A stretch of 5,336 nt of DNA, taken from DATLBA01 sp035527275. Its GTDB lineage: Bacteria > Planctomycetota > Phycisphaerae > FEN-1346. The stretch is from assembly GCA_035527275.1 (NCBI GenBank), contig DATLBA010000096.1:1-5336 (forward strand), written 5' to 3'. The translations under genes and the position numbers were made by a program. Every line of letters starts with the position of its first letter. The stretch's first letter is position 1. The notes under the pieces are model-generated. The model was not told where the DNA came from. It did not search any database and was given only the letters and a program-made list of their open reading frames with translations. Positions 1 to 5,273 of this stretch are shown here, piece by piece.

Positions 1-1
1 G

Positions 2-1489
2 GGCAACACCATCCCCGTCTATCGGACGCTCCTTTCGGACCATCTGACGCCGGTCCTGGCGTTTCGCAAACTCCTGACGGCCGGGGAGCAGGGGTTTCTC
101 CTCGAGAGCATCATCGGCCTGGAACGCGTCGCCCGGTTCACCTTTCTAGGCGTGCACCCGCGCGAAACGGTCCGCGCCTTCGGCAGCCGCTTCGAACGCA
201 TCCGCGACGGCGGGACCGAGACTCTTTCGTGCGACGATCCGCTGGCGAAGTTGGGCGAACTTCTCGCCGAACGCAAGGCGGTCCATCACGGCCCGCTGCC
301 GCGATTTACCGGCGGCGCCGTCGGCTACGCCGGCTACGACATCATCCGCCACTACGAGCGTTTGCCCGACTGCCCGCCGGACGACCGTAGCCTGCCGGAC
401 ATGGTCTTCGGTTTCTACGATACGATGGTCATCTTCGACCACGTGCAAAAGACGGTGATGGTCGTCTCGAATGCGCTGCTGGACGACGGCGCGGACCCCG
501 GACGCGCCTACGAGGCGGCGCGGGAGCGCATCGACACCGTCTGCGACCGGCTAAAGGCCCCGATTTCCCTTCGGGTCGAGGACGCGGTCCGCGACGAGCC
601 GGTCCGCCTGGCGTTCGAGTCGAATTTCGAGCGCGCCGATTTCCTCCGGGCGGTCGAGGCATGCAAGGAATACATCCGCGCGGGCGACATCCTCCAAGTG
701 GTCCTGTCGCAGCGTCTGCGGGTCGAGTCGGCGGCCGATCCGATGGATATCTACCGGGCACTTCGCGTCATCAACCCCTCGCCGTTCATGTTTTACTTGA
801 AGACGGCCGACGTGACGCTCCTCGGGTCGAGCCCCGAAATCATGGTCCGCGTCGAGGACGGGCGGATGACAAGCCGCCCCCTCGCGGGCACGCGGCCGCG
901 AGGACAAACGGCCGAAGAGGATAAACGCCTGGAAGAGGAACTCCTCGCCGACCCGAAGGAACGGGCCGAGCACATCATGCTGGTGGACCTCGCGCGGAAC
1001 GACGTCGGCCGCGTCGCCAGGTATAACAGCGTCCGCCTCTCGGACGTGATGCACGTCGAGCGGTACAGCCACGTCATGCACATTGTCTCGAACGTCGAGG
1101 GCGAGTTGCGCCCGGAGTGCACGGCCCTCGATGCGCTCCGGGTCAGTGTCCCTGCGGGGACGGTCTCCGGCGCCCCGAAGGTCCGGGCGATGGAAATCAT
1201 CGACGAGTTCGAGCCGACTAAGCGCGGGCCCTACGCCGGAGCCGTCGGATACGTGGACTATTCGGGGAACATGGACACCTGTATCGCGCTTCGGACGATG
1301 GTCCTGCCGACAGCGCGTGGGGGAGCAGCCGCCGGGAGTGCGCAAGGCGCCGGCGCCATCGACGTTCAGGCGGGCGCAGGGATTGTCGCTGACTCGGTGC
1401 CGGAACGCGAGTTCGAGGAGACGCTTAACAAGGCCCGGGCCCTTCTCCTTGCCGTCCAGGTCGCCGAGCGCGGCTTCGGGGCGGCGTGA
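2..1489 (+). CDS. trpE: Anthranilate synthase component I (TrpE), 5'-truncated by window edge
   Basis: TrpE converts chorismate to anthranilate, using ammonia supplied by the TrpG glutaminase subunit; this is the first committed step of tryptophan synthesis in the cytoplasm. The frame is open from base 2, giving 495 residues, so with a usual family length of about 500-520 only a short N terminus is missing. The GTG at 152 is therefore internal and not the start. Seen in the fragment: the N-terminal LLES motif (residues 33-36) and NPSPFMFY (258-265), both associated with tryptophan feedback binding in TrpE and favouring TrpE over PabB. The chorismate-binding domain follows: GTRPRG (296-301), AEHIMLVDLARND (322-334), GAPKVRAMEIID (390-401), RGPYAG (408-413) and VQAGAGIV (455-462). 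A short Gly/Ala-rich stretch (about 437-452) enlarges the loop before VQAGAGIV. No trpG follows in this window. The catalytic motifs look intact, so the protein is probably active and feedback-regulated. Confidence 0.96.
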   Translation, partial: GNTIPVYRTLLSDHLTPVLAFRKLLTAGEQGFLLESIIGLERVARFTFLGVHPRETVRAFGSRFERIRDGGTETLSCDDPLAKLGELLAERKAVHHGPLPRFTGGAVGYAGYDIIRHYERLPDCPPDDRSLPDMVFGFYDTMVIFDHVQKTVMVVSNALLDDGADPGRAYEAARERIDTVCDRLKAPISLRVEDAVRDEPVRLAFESNFERADFLRAVEACKEYIRAGDILQVVLSQRLRVESAADPMDIYRALRVINPSPFMFYLKTADVTLLGSSPEIMVRVEDGRMTSRPLAGTRPRGQTAEEDKRLEEELLADPKERAEHIMLVDLARNDVGRVARYNSVRLSDVMHVERYSHVMHIVSNVEGELRPECTALDALRVSVPAGTVSGAPKVRAMEIIDEFEPTKRGPYAGAVGYVDYSGNMDTCIALRTMVLPTARGGAAAGSAQGAGAIDVQAGAGIVADSVPEREFEETLNKARALLLAVQVAERGFGAA

Positions 1490-1593
1490 CCGTCCCGGCA
1501 AAAGGGGGGCCTCTTTGTGGTAAGTGGCTCTCCCAGCATCACTTATGCTTTGCTTCCAGGGACTTTCGGGGAGAATGCTTGTCACGAAAGGGC
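1490..1593. other. Intergenic region between trpE and the toxin-antitoxin promoter, with a possible weak terminator
   Basis: No gene is supported here. A perfect 6-bp inverted repeat, TAAGTG at 1521-1526 and CACTTA at 1540-1545, can be extended by a G-U pair on each side and is followed by a pyrimidine-rich stretch without a real T-run. Just upstream, AAAGGGG/CCTCTTT around 1501-1516 could form another small stem. Either could help end the trpE transcript, but neither has the shape of a strong Rho-independent terminator. Confidence 0.3.
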
Positions 1594-1627
1594 TTGACGG
1601 CGGGGGCTCAGGCCCGTACGATATAAT
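1594..1627 (+). promoter_or_regulatory. Promoter of the toxin-antitoxin operon
   Basis: A perfect -10 box TATAAT lies at 1622-1627, with TTGACG (5/6 match to the -35 consensus) at 1594-1599. The spacer is 22 bp, longer than the usual 16-18, so either the -35 is not the one used or the promoter depends mainly on its strong -10. Transcription would begin near 1634, leaving a leader of about 20 nt before the antitoxin start codon. The -10 is embedded in an inverted repeat that looks like the autoregulatory operator. Confidence 0.6.
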
Positions 1628-1632
1628 GTACG
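1615..1632. promoter_or_regulatory. Candidate YefM/YoeB autoregulatory operator flanking the -10 box
   Basis: CGTAC at 1615-1619 and GTACG at 1628-1632 form an inverted repeat that brackets the TATAAT box. The two GTAC cores (1616-1619, 1628-1631) are 12 bp apart centre to centre. The E. coli yefM-yoeB operator, as I recall it, has two palindromes with TGTACA cores at that same spacing, bound by YefM and more tightly by YefM-YoeB. Binding here would block RNA polymerase at the -10. The match in core and spacing is seen; the function is inferred from the family. Confidence 0.55.
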
Positions 1633-1650
1633 TAGAAAGGAAAGGGGTGG

Positions 1651-1899
1651 ATGGGTATGACGACCTTCACCGTAACCGAAGCGCGCAAGAGGCTTTACGG
1701 CCTGATTGACGAGGTCACCGAATCACACGAGCCCGTGCATATCACCGGCAAGCGGGCCAGCGCCATACTCCTGTCGGAGGAGGATTGGCGCTCGGTGCAG
1801 GAGACACTCTACTTGCTCTCGATTCCGGGCATGCGCGAATCGATCCGCAAGGGCCTGAGGACCCCTGTCGAGAAGTGTAGCCAGGAGCCCGGCTGGTGA
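1651..1899 (+). CDS. yefM: Phd/YefM-family antitoxin
   Basis: This 82-residue protein is the antitoxin of a type II toxin-antitoxin module. It should bind its own operator through the N-terminal domain and neutralise the downstream toxin through a C-terminal arm. The N-terminal segment TVTEARKRLYGLIDEV, the central ITGKRASAILLSEEDW (residues 31-46) and the following ETLYLLSIPGMRESI (51-65) are typical of the Phd/YefM family; the acidic, flexible C terminus (about 66-82) is where the toxin is usually wrapped. ATG 1651 and ATG 1657 are both possible starts. The purine-rich AAAGGGG at 1641-1647 is better spaced for 1657, and MTTFTVTEAR is the usual family opening, so 1657 (80 residues) may be the real start. 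The stop overlaps the toxin start as GTGA, implying translational coupling. Expression is probably repressed by the protein itself. Confidence 0.93.
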   Translation: MGMTTFTVTEARKRLYGLIDEVTESHEPVHITGKRASAILLSEEDWRSVQETLYLLSIPGMRESIRKGLRTPVEKCSQEPGW

Positions 1900-2159
1900 C
1901 CTGGCAGATTGTCTTCACCGCCCAGGCCCGAAAGGATGCGAAGAGGATTCGGGCATCCGGCCTGCGGCCGAAGGTCGAGCGGCTCCTGGAGACTCTTCGG
2001 CGGGACCCTTATCAGACACCCCCTCCTTGTGAGAAACTGGTCGGCGACCTTGCCGGCGCTTATTCTCGCCGCATCACCTTGCAGCACCGGCTCGTGTATC
2101 AGGTGATCGATGAGGCGAAAACCGTCAAGGTCATCCGCATGTGGACGCATTACGAGTAA
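1896..2159 (+). CDS. yoeB: YoeB/Txe-family mRNA interferase toxin
   Basis: This 87-residue protein is a RelE-superfamily toxin of the YoeB (Txe) type, which enters the ribosomal A site and cleaves mRNA during translation, stopping growth when the antitoxin is degraded. Length and ending fit the family. The residues required in E. coli YoeB are present: Glu46 in PCEKL, Arg65 in QHRLVY, and the C-terminal pair His85-Tyr86. The SRRITLQHRLVYQVID block (residues 57-72) is the family signature. The start is GTG 1896, sharing four bases with the antitoxin stop, with AGGAG at 1883-1887 placed 8 nt upstream as its ribosome binding site. Nothing suggests inactivation by truncation or frameshift. Such modules are common in chromosomes and mobile islands; no mobility gene is visible next to it. 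Confidence 0.94.
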   Translation: MTWQIVFTAQARKDAKRIRASGLRPKVERLLETLRRDPYQTPPPCEKLVGDLAGAYSRRITLQHRLVYQVIDEAKTVKVIRMWTHYE

Positions 2160-2328
2160 GGCGCTATTGCCAAACCTCATTCGAGAGGCAAGATGATGAA
2201 CCATCTTTCGCATGCAGATGAGGACGGCCGCAAGTTGCTGAAACGCCAAAAAACTCGCGTCGCTTCGCTCGTAACACAGGCGAAGGCGCCCGCCCAAATA
2301 AGACCCGGCTGCTTGGACGATCCACGGT
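2160..2328. other. Intergenic region between toxin gene and URO-D-family gene
   Basis: There is no supported gene here. A 48-codon open frame (ATG 2193 to TGA 2339) has a mediocre GAGAGG upstream but no recognisable protein features and runs into the promoter of the next gene. No clear Rho-independent terminator for the toxin operon was seen. Confidence 0.4.
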
Positions 2329-2356
2329 TTGAATCCTGACAGGGCTTGTTGATAAT
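2329..2356 (+). promoter_or_regulatory. Candidate promoter of the URO-D-family gene
   Basis: TTGAAT (-35, 4/6 match) at 2329-2334 and GATAAT (-10, 5/6 match) at 2351-2356 are separated by 16 bp, so a transcript would start near 2363. This puts the TTG codon at 2346 inside the promoter and supports ATG 2391 as the real start, with a leader of about 28 nt. An ACCTG/CAGGT palindrome (2371-2382) sits within that leader. Confidence 0.45.
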
Positions 2357-2390
2357 TCGGCGTGCCGCGAACCTGAACAGGTATATTCAG

Positions 2391-3503
2391 ATGACTTCTA
2401 AAGAGCGAGTATATGCCGCTTTAAGGCGCGAGCCTGCGGACCGGGTTCCGGTATTCATGTGGTTTCACCCGAGCACGACAAAGCACCTGGCGAGGCTGCT
2501 GGGAATCCCCCACCCATATGTGTCGCGGGCGATGGGCAATGACATCGCGCAGGCATGGGTGAACAACAATTTCGCCATGGAGGGCATTGTCCACGAAAAC
2601 GAGGGCGAAGGGCACGTGGATTTCTGGGGAATCGAATGGGTGAAGCGGGGCCCCTTCAATCAGATCGCACGCTATCCCCTCGAGAAGGCAACGAAAGAAC
2701 AGGTTTTGGGCTATTGCTTTCCGTGGAATCACATTGACGAACTTCTAAAGCCGATGGAAGCCTTGGCGAACGGGCCTCGGGATCTTTTCCTCGGCTGTGA
2801 TATATCGCCTTGCGAGTTTGAGATGTACTGGCGGCTTCGCGGTATGGAACGTGCGATGACGGACATGGTCATGGAGCCGGACCTTGCCTTTGAGATGTTG
2901 GGTCGCTGTGCCGAGTTTGCTGCCGCGCTGGGCGAGGCGGCGTGCTCCCGGTTTGCGCTGGATTGGCTGTGGACCGGGGACGATGTCGCCGGGCAACGGG
3001 CCATGTTGATGAGCCCTGAGTTGTGGAGGGACCAGATCAAACCTCACCTCAAGCGTGTCGTCAACGTCGGGAAATCGCGCGGTCTTTGCGTGGCCTTCCA
3101 CTCTTGCGGAGCCGTTAGGCCGATCATTGGTGATCTCGTGGAAATAGGGGTGGACGTTTTGAATCCAATCCAATGCACGTGTCCGGGAATGGCCCCACTT
3201 GAACTAAAGAGAGAATTTGGGAAAGCGCTGTCCTTTATGGGTGGAGTGGACACGCAAGGGGTCCTGCTCCATGGTTCGGTCGAGGACGTTCGAAGGGCAA
3301 CGGCCCAGTTGATTGAGGGCATGACGACGGATGGCGGGGGATACATTCTGGCGGCGTCTCACACCGTGCCGCCAGAGACCCCTGACAAGAACATTTTTGC
3401 CATGTACTCGGAGGCAGGAATCCGCAAGGAAGAGGTTTTGGATCGTGCTGCCGATATCCGAGAGCAGTTGCGAGGCAAAGAACGCGAGAAGGGCGCTACG
3501 TGA
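2391..3503 (+). CDS. Uroporphyrinogen decarboxylase-family protein, MtaA/CmuA methyltransferase-like
   Basis: This 370-residue protein belongs to the URO-D superfamily, a TIM-barrel group that includes HemE and the zinc-dependent corrinoid:coenzyme M methyltransferases (MtaA, MtbA, CmuA). The opening MTSKERVYAALRREPADRVPV is typical of the non-HemE branch. DDVAGQRAMLMSPELW (197-212) and FHSCGAVRPIIGDLVEIG (236-253) are family blocks. H237-x-C239 matches the first two zinc ligands of the methyltransferases. The third ligand, normally Cys in a PGC-like segment, aligns by eye with AASH (His324), just before the conserved VPPETPDKNIFAMY. The protein is thus unlikely to be the haem enzyme and more likely a methyl-transfer or demethylation protein of unknown substrate. 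No corrinoid protein or partner is seen in the window. I chose ATG 2391 because the upstream in-frame TTG 2346 lies inside the candidate promoter; its ribosome binding site is weak (CAGG near 2378). Confidence 0.88.
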   Translation: MTSKERVYAALRREPADRVPVFMWFHPSTTKHLARLLGIPHPYVSRAMGNDIAQAWVNNNFAMEGIVHENEGEGHVDFWGIEWVKRGPFNQIARYPLEKATKEQVLGYCFPWNHIDELLKPMEALANGPRDLFLGCDISPCEFEMYWRLRGMERAMTDMVMEPDLAFEMLGRCAEFAAALGEAACSRFALDWLWTGDDVAGQRAMLMSPELWRDQIKPHLKRVVNVGKSRGLCVAFHSCGAVRPIIGDLVEIGVDVLNPIQCTCPGMAPLELKREFGKALSFMGGVDTQGVLLHGSVEDVRRATAQLIEGMTTDGGGYILAASHTVPPETPDKNIFAMYSEAGIRKEEVLDRAADIREQLRGKEREKGAT

Positions 3504-3564
3504 GAAACGGGTACACGACTTTGGGTTCAAGAGGCCGACCGCCGGAGAAATTTCAGGGCCCGTT
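3504..3564. other. Short convergent intergenic gap
   Basis: The URO-D-family gene and the prepilin-like gene end tail to tail 61 bp apart. AACGGG at 3506-3511 and CCCGTT at 3559-3564 are complementary but 47 bases apart, and no T-run follows on either strand, so I do not call a terminator. Confidence 0.4.
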
Positions 3565-4476
3565 CTACTCTTCCTCTTCCTCTTCCTCGGGTTTGAACTC
3601 TTGATCGTCCAGCCGAAAGACGAGGGTGATGGACTGGTTCTCCACGTCCTTGGCAAAGGCGCGCAAATCCTCCGTCTTCCAGAGGGGGTCTCCAGGGTTT
3701 TCGGGGTCTCCGGGGTCTCCCTCGTAGTCTTCATCCCATTCATACTGCTCCACGTGCCCGTCGTAAAAGACGATGTTCGTTCGGCAGCGCCGGCCGTAGG
3801 AGCCGGGATGGCGGGCGGCAATCCGCCCCCGACTGCCTGCGCTGATGGCGTTGGTCCAGACCCCGTCGGTGACCATCACGAGCCTCGTCCGCCGCCGGAT
3901 TTCCGAAAGATTATGGGTGAATCCTTTCGGATCCTGGTCGGGCTCGACCATGATCGAGGGAAAAGCCCGATAAGCCGATTCCCCCTGCCAACTCCCGTTC
4001 CAGTAGTAGGAGCAGTCCGCTGTGCGCGAGACGTTTCCGAGCCGGGCCCACCCCTGGGCGTCGTCGTCCGCCGGCGACTCCGGGTTGGTGGCCCACGTCA
4101 CGCGCTTGTCGATGCCCGCCGGGCACAAAAGGACGGTCGGTTCCTCCGTGCGCCCGTCCAAACCAACAGTGTTTTCCGCCGAGATGTATCCTCTCTGGAC
4201 CAGCAGGTTGCACCACCAGACCCCCACCGTGTCGTCGCCCGGTTCCAGCACCACCGCCGGAGGAATCCTGCCGTGATGCTGGCTGGCATGGGCGAGCACG
4301 GCCGAGGCGATCTCCTTCAGGTTGTTCTGACAGGTGATATTGTTGCCGGCGTCGAAGGCCGCCGTCAGCACGGGAAACAGGAGGCCCGCCAGCAACCCGA
4401 TAAGGGTAATCACGATCAAGAGTTCCACCAGCGTAAAGCCCTGCCGCTCCATTGACCGACGCTTGGTTCTTCTCAT
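3565..4476 (-). CDS. Prepilin-type N-terminal cleavage/methylation domain protein (pseudopilin-like)
   Basis: This 303-residue protein carries a type IV prepilin signal. A short basic leader, MRRTKRRSMERQG, is followed by FTLVELLIVITLIGLLAGLL, with peptidase cleavage expected after Gly13, Phe14 as the methylated +1 residue and Glu18 at +5. The hydrophobic helix (14-38) would anchor it in the inner membrane and pack in a pseudopilus. The mature part has CQNNLKEIASAV (49-60), an LCPA segment with Cys118, and a late RHPGS...NIVFYDGHVEQY region (222-245), resembling the large pilin-like families (DUF1559-related) abundant in Planctomycetota and Lentisphaerota. Its exact role is unknown: either T2SS/pilus subunit or surface protein. 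The C terminus is odd: a GDPGDPENPGDP repeat (253-264) and seven terminal glutamates. ATG 4476 is preferred over ATG 4518 because GAGG (4485-4482) lies 5 nt upstream and the leader length becomes normal. The gene appears monocistronic. Confidence 0.88.
   Translation of the reverse strand: MRRTKRRSMERQGFTLVELLIVITLIGLLAGLLFPVLTAAFDAGNNITCQNNLKEIASAVLAHASQHHGRIPPAVVLEPGDDTVGVWWCNLLVQRGYISAENTVGLDGRTEEPTVLLCPAGIDKRVTWATNPESPADDDAQGWARLGNVSRTADCSYYWNGSWQGESAYRAFPSIMVEPDQDPKGFTHNLSEIRRRTRLVMVTDGVWTNAISAGSRGRIAARHPGSYGRRCRTNIVFYDGHVEQYEWDEDYEGDPGDPENPGDPLWKTEDLRAFAKDVENQSITLVFRLDDQEFKPEEEEEEE
3568..3588 (-). repeat. Hexanucleotide repeat encoding a terminal poly-Glu run
   Basis: CTCTTC on the + strand occurs three and a half times in a row, encoding seven consecutive Glu residues directly before the stop of the prepilin-like gene. 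Such a repeat could change length by slippage in 6-bp (two-residue) steps without breaking the frame. Confidence 0.8.
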
Positions 4477-4550
4477 TGTCGCCTCGCGTTTCTCGCCGTG
4501 GGCGAACCCCTCCGCCATGCTTCTCTTCGCCGGGCCGGTCCTCCACCCTA

Positions 4551-4579
4551 ATCCTATGGCAAGGCCGGTGTTAATTCAA
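4551..4579 (-). promoter_or_regulatory. Candidate promoter of the prepilin-like gene
   Basis: Read on the - strand, TTGAAT (4579-4574) and TAGGAT (4556-4551) are separated by exactly 17 bp, each matching 4 of 6 consensus positions. Transcription would begin near 4544 and leave a leader of about 68 nt before ATG 4476. The spacing is ideal but the boxes are only moderate matches. Confidence 0.4.
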
Positions 4580-4785
4580 GCCTTTGTTGCCTCTCCGGTG
4601 CGCGGTGTGGCGCGATTTTCCGACGCGAAAGGCGGCCGGAGCCGCGCTTTCATAATTCCATTCCGAGCGAGTCCGCTCCGACCGCGGGCTTTTCGGGCAG
4701 GCCCGTATGGGCGGGGAGGTTTGTGGCGTCCGGGCCTCCGCCCGCCGTAGTCGCCAACGGGCCTTCGCCGCTGGCCGCAGGAGAT
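4580..4785. other. GC-rich intergenic stretch without a recognisable gene
   Basis: Open frames on both strands cross this stretch but show no protein-like features, ribosome binding sites or family motifs. It holds several short GC-rich inverted repeats, such as CGGGC/GCCCG at 4694-4705 and CGGGC/GCCCG at 4731-4744. I see no tRNA or other known RNA. Confidence 0.5.
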
Positions 4786-4823
4786 AAAAAACCGGGCGGC
4801 ACCCCGTAAGGGAATGCCGCCCT
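4786..4823 (-). terminator. Rho-independent terminator of the cold-shock gene
   Basis: On the - strand, GGGCGGCA (4822-4815) pairs perfectly with TGCCGCCC (4801-4794) around a 13-nt loop, which can itself pair CCC with GGG. It is followed two bases later by six T residues (4791-4786). It lies about 40 bp past the stop codon of the cold-shock gene. No T-run exists on the opposite side, so it acts in one direction only. Confidence 0.9.
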
Positions 4824-4864
4824 TGTTGCATCCGGTTGTTGTGCCAGACCCGACCAGGTCGGTG

Positions 4865-5176
4865 CTACTCGGCCTCTTCCTCGGTCTCAGCGTCGTCGGC
4901 GTCGTCGGCGTCGTCGGCCTCCTCGGGCGTCTCCTCTTCGGCTTCGGCCTCCGGCTCGGGCGCCGCAGCCGACTGACCCAGGCGCCTCACGTTCTCGGCC
5001 TTCGGGCCTTTGGGGCCCTTGGTCACGTCGAACTCCACCTTTTCGCCCTCCGCGAGGGACTTGAACCCTTCGCCCTGGATGGACGTGTGGTGGACGAACA
5101 CGTCCGTCCCGTTGTCCTGTTCAATGAAACCGAAGCCCTTCTGGTCATTGAACCACTTCACTTTTCCTGTAGCCAC
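4865..5176 (-). CDS. csp: Cold-shock-domain protein with acidic C-terminal tail
   Basis: This 103-residue protein consists of a standard cold-shock domain (about 1-67) plus a 36-residue acidic tail. The domain is a five-stranded OB-fold that binds single-stranded RNA and DNA and melts RNA structure. The nucleic-acid-binding motifs are intact: KGFGFI (RNP1, 13-18) and DVFVHH (RNP2, 25-30), with the typical GKVKWFN start and FDVTKGPKGPKAENV end. Usual CspA-type proteins stop near 65-70 residues. The tail PEPEAEAEEETPEEADDADD and onward is nearly all Glu, Asp and Ala and probably disordered; it may compete with RNA for the basic surface, which is inference. The start codon is GTG 5176, with AAGGGG (5190-5185) 8 nt upstream. 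A perfect inverted repeat lies just before that site, and a strong terminator follows the gene. Confidence 0.95.
   Translation of the reverse strand: MATGKVKWFNDQKGFGFIEQDNGTDVFVHHTSIQGEGFKSLAEGEKVEFDVTKGPKGPKAENVRRLGQSAAAPEPEAEAEEETPEEADDADDADDAETEEEAE
4891..4917 (-). repeat. Three tandem 9-bp repeats encoding Ala-Asp-Asp units
   Basis: CGTCGTCGG (+ strand) occurs three times head to tail, encoding the ADDADDADD part of the cold-shock protein's tail. Copies are identical, so recent expansion or slippage is likely. Confidence 0.85.
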
Positions 5177-5195
5177 TGGTGCTACCCCTTACGCG

Positions 5196-5234
5196 CTTCC
5201 CGGCAATGGTCTCCACGGATTCTGAGCCGGGAAG
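5196..5234 (-). promoter_or_regulatory. Inverted repeat in the leader of the cold-shock gene
   Basis: CTTCCCGGC (5196-5204) and GCCGGGAAG (5226-5234) are perfect 9-base complements around a 21-base loop. The structure ends 5 bases upstream of the AAGGGG ribosome binding site. It lacks a T-run and so is not an obvious terminator. It could be a folded 5' leader that controls translation or mRNA stability, as long structured leaders do for cspA-type genes, or a protein-binding site. The structure is seen; the role is inference. Confidence 0.5.
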
Positions 5235-5255
5235 TTGCCCAGAACCGATTCATTG

Positions 5256-5273
5256 GGCCGCCACTCGGCGGCC
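5256..5273. repeat. Short GC-rich inverted repeat
   Basis: GGCCGCC (5256-5262) and GGCGGCC (5267-5273) form a perfect 7-bp stem with a 4-base loop. No T-run follows on either strand. It lies 80-97 bases upstream of the cold-shock start codon and could be a second leader hairpin if the promoter lies beyond it. Confidence 0.5.

Noticed and set aside
152..1489. TrpE starting at GTG 152
   Set aside because: The frame is open back to base 2 and the upstream part encodes typical TrpE N-terminal sequence including LLES, so the gene starts before the window.
551..1585. Long - strand open frame (344 codons) opposite trpE
   Set aside because: It is antisense to well-conserved TrpE codons and has no family motifs; long antisense frames are expected in GC-rich DNA.
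1524..1709. 61-codon + strand open frame
   Set aside because: It runs through the toxin-antitoxin promoter and into the antitoxin gene in another frame, without protein-like features.
1809..2297. 162-codon - strand open frame
   Set aside because: It is antisense to the antitoxin and toxin genes, which are firmly identified.
2193..2339. 48-codon + strand open frame after the toxin gene
   Set aside because: It has a poorly spaced ribosome binding site, no motif, and overlaps the candidate -35 of the next gene; it may be chance.
3331..4455. 374-codon + strand open frame
   Set aside because: It is the antisense shadow of the prepilin-like gene, overlaps the end of the URO-D-family gene, and its proline/arginine-rich product matches no family I recognise.
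4690..4785. Possible small RNA or CRISPR-like repeats
   Set aside because: The inverted repeats are short, irregular and not evenly spaced; no direct repeat units with unique spacers occur.
4334..4831. Open frames on both strands in the GC-rich intergenic region
   Set aside because: They lack ribosome binding sites and recognisable motifs; the - strand one would span the candidate prepilin promoter's -35 and the csp terminator.
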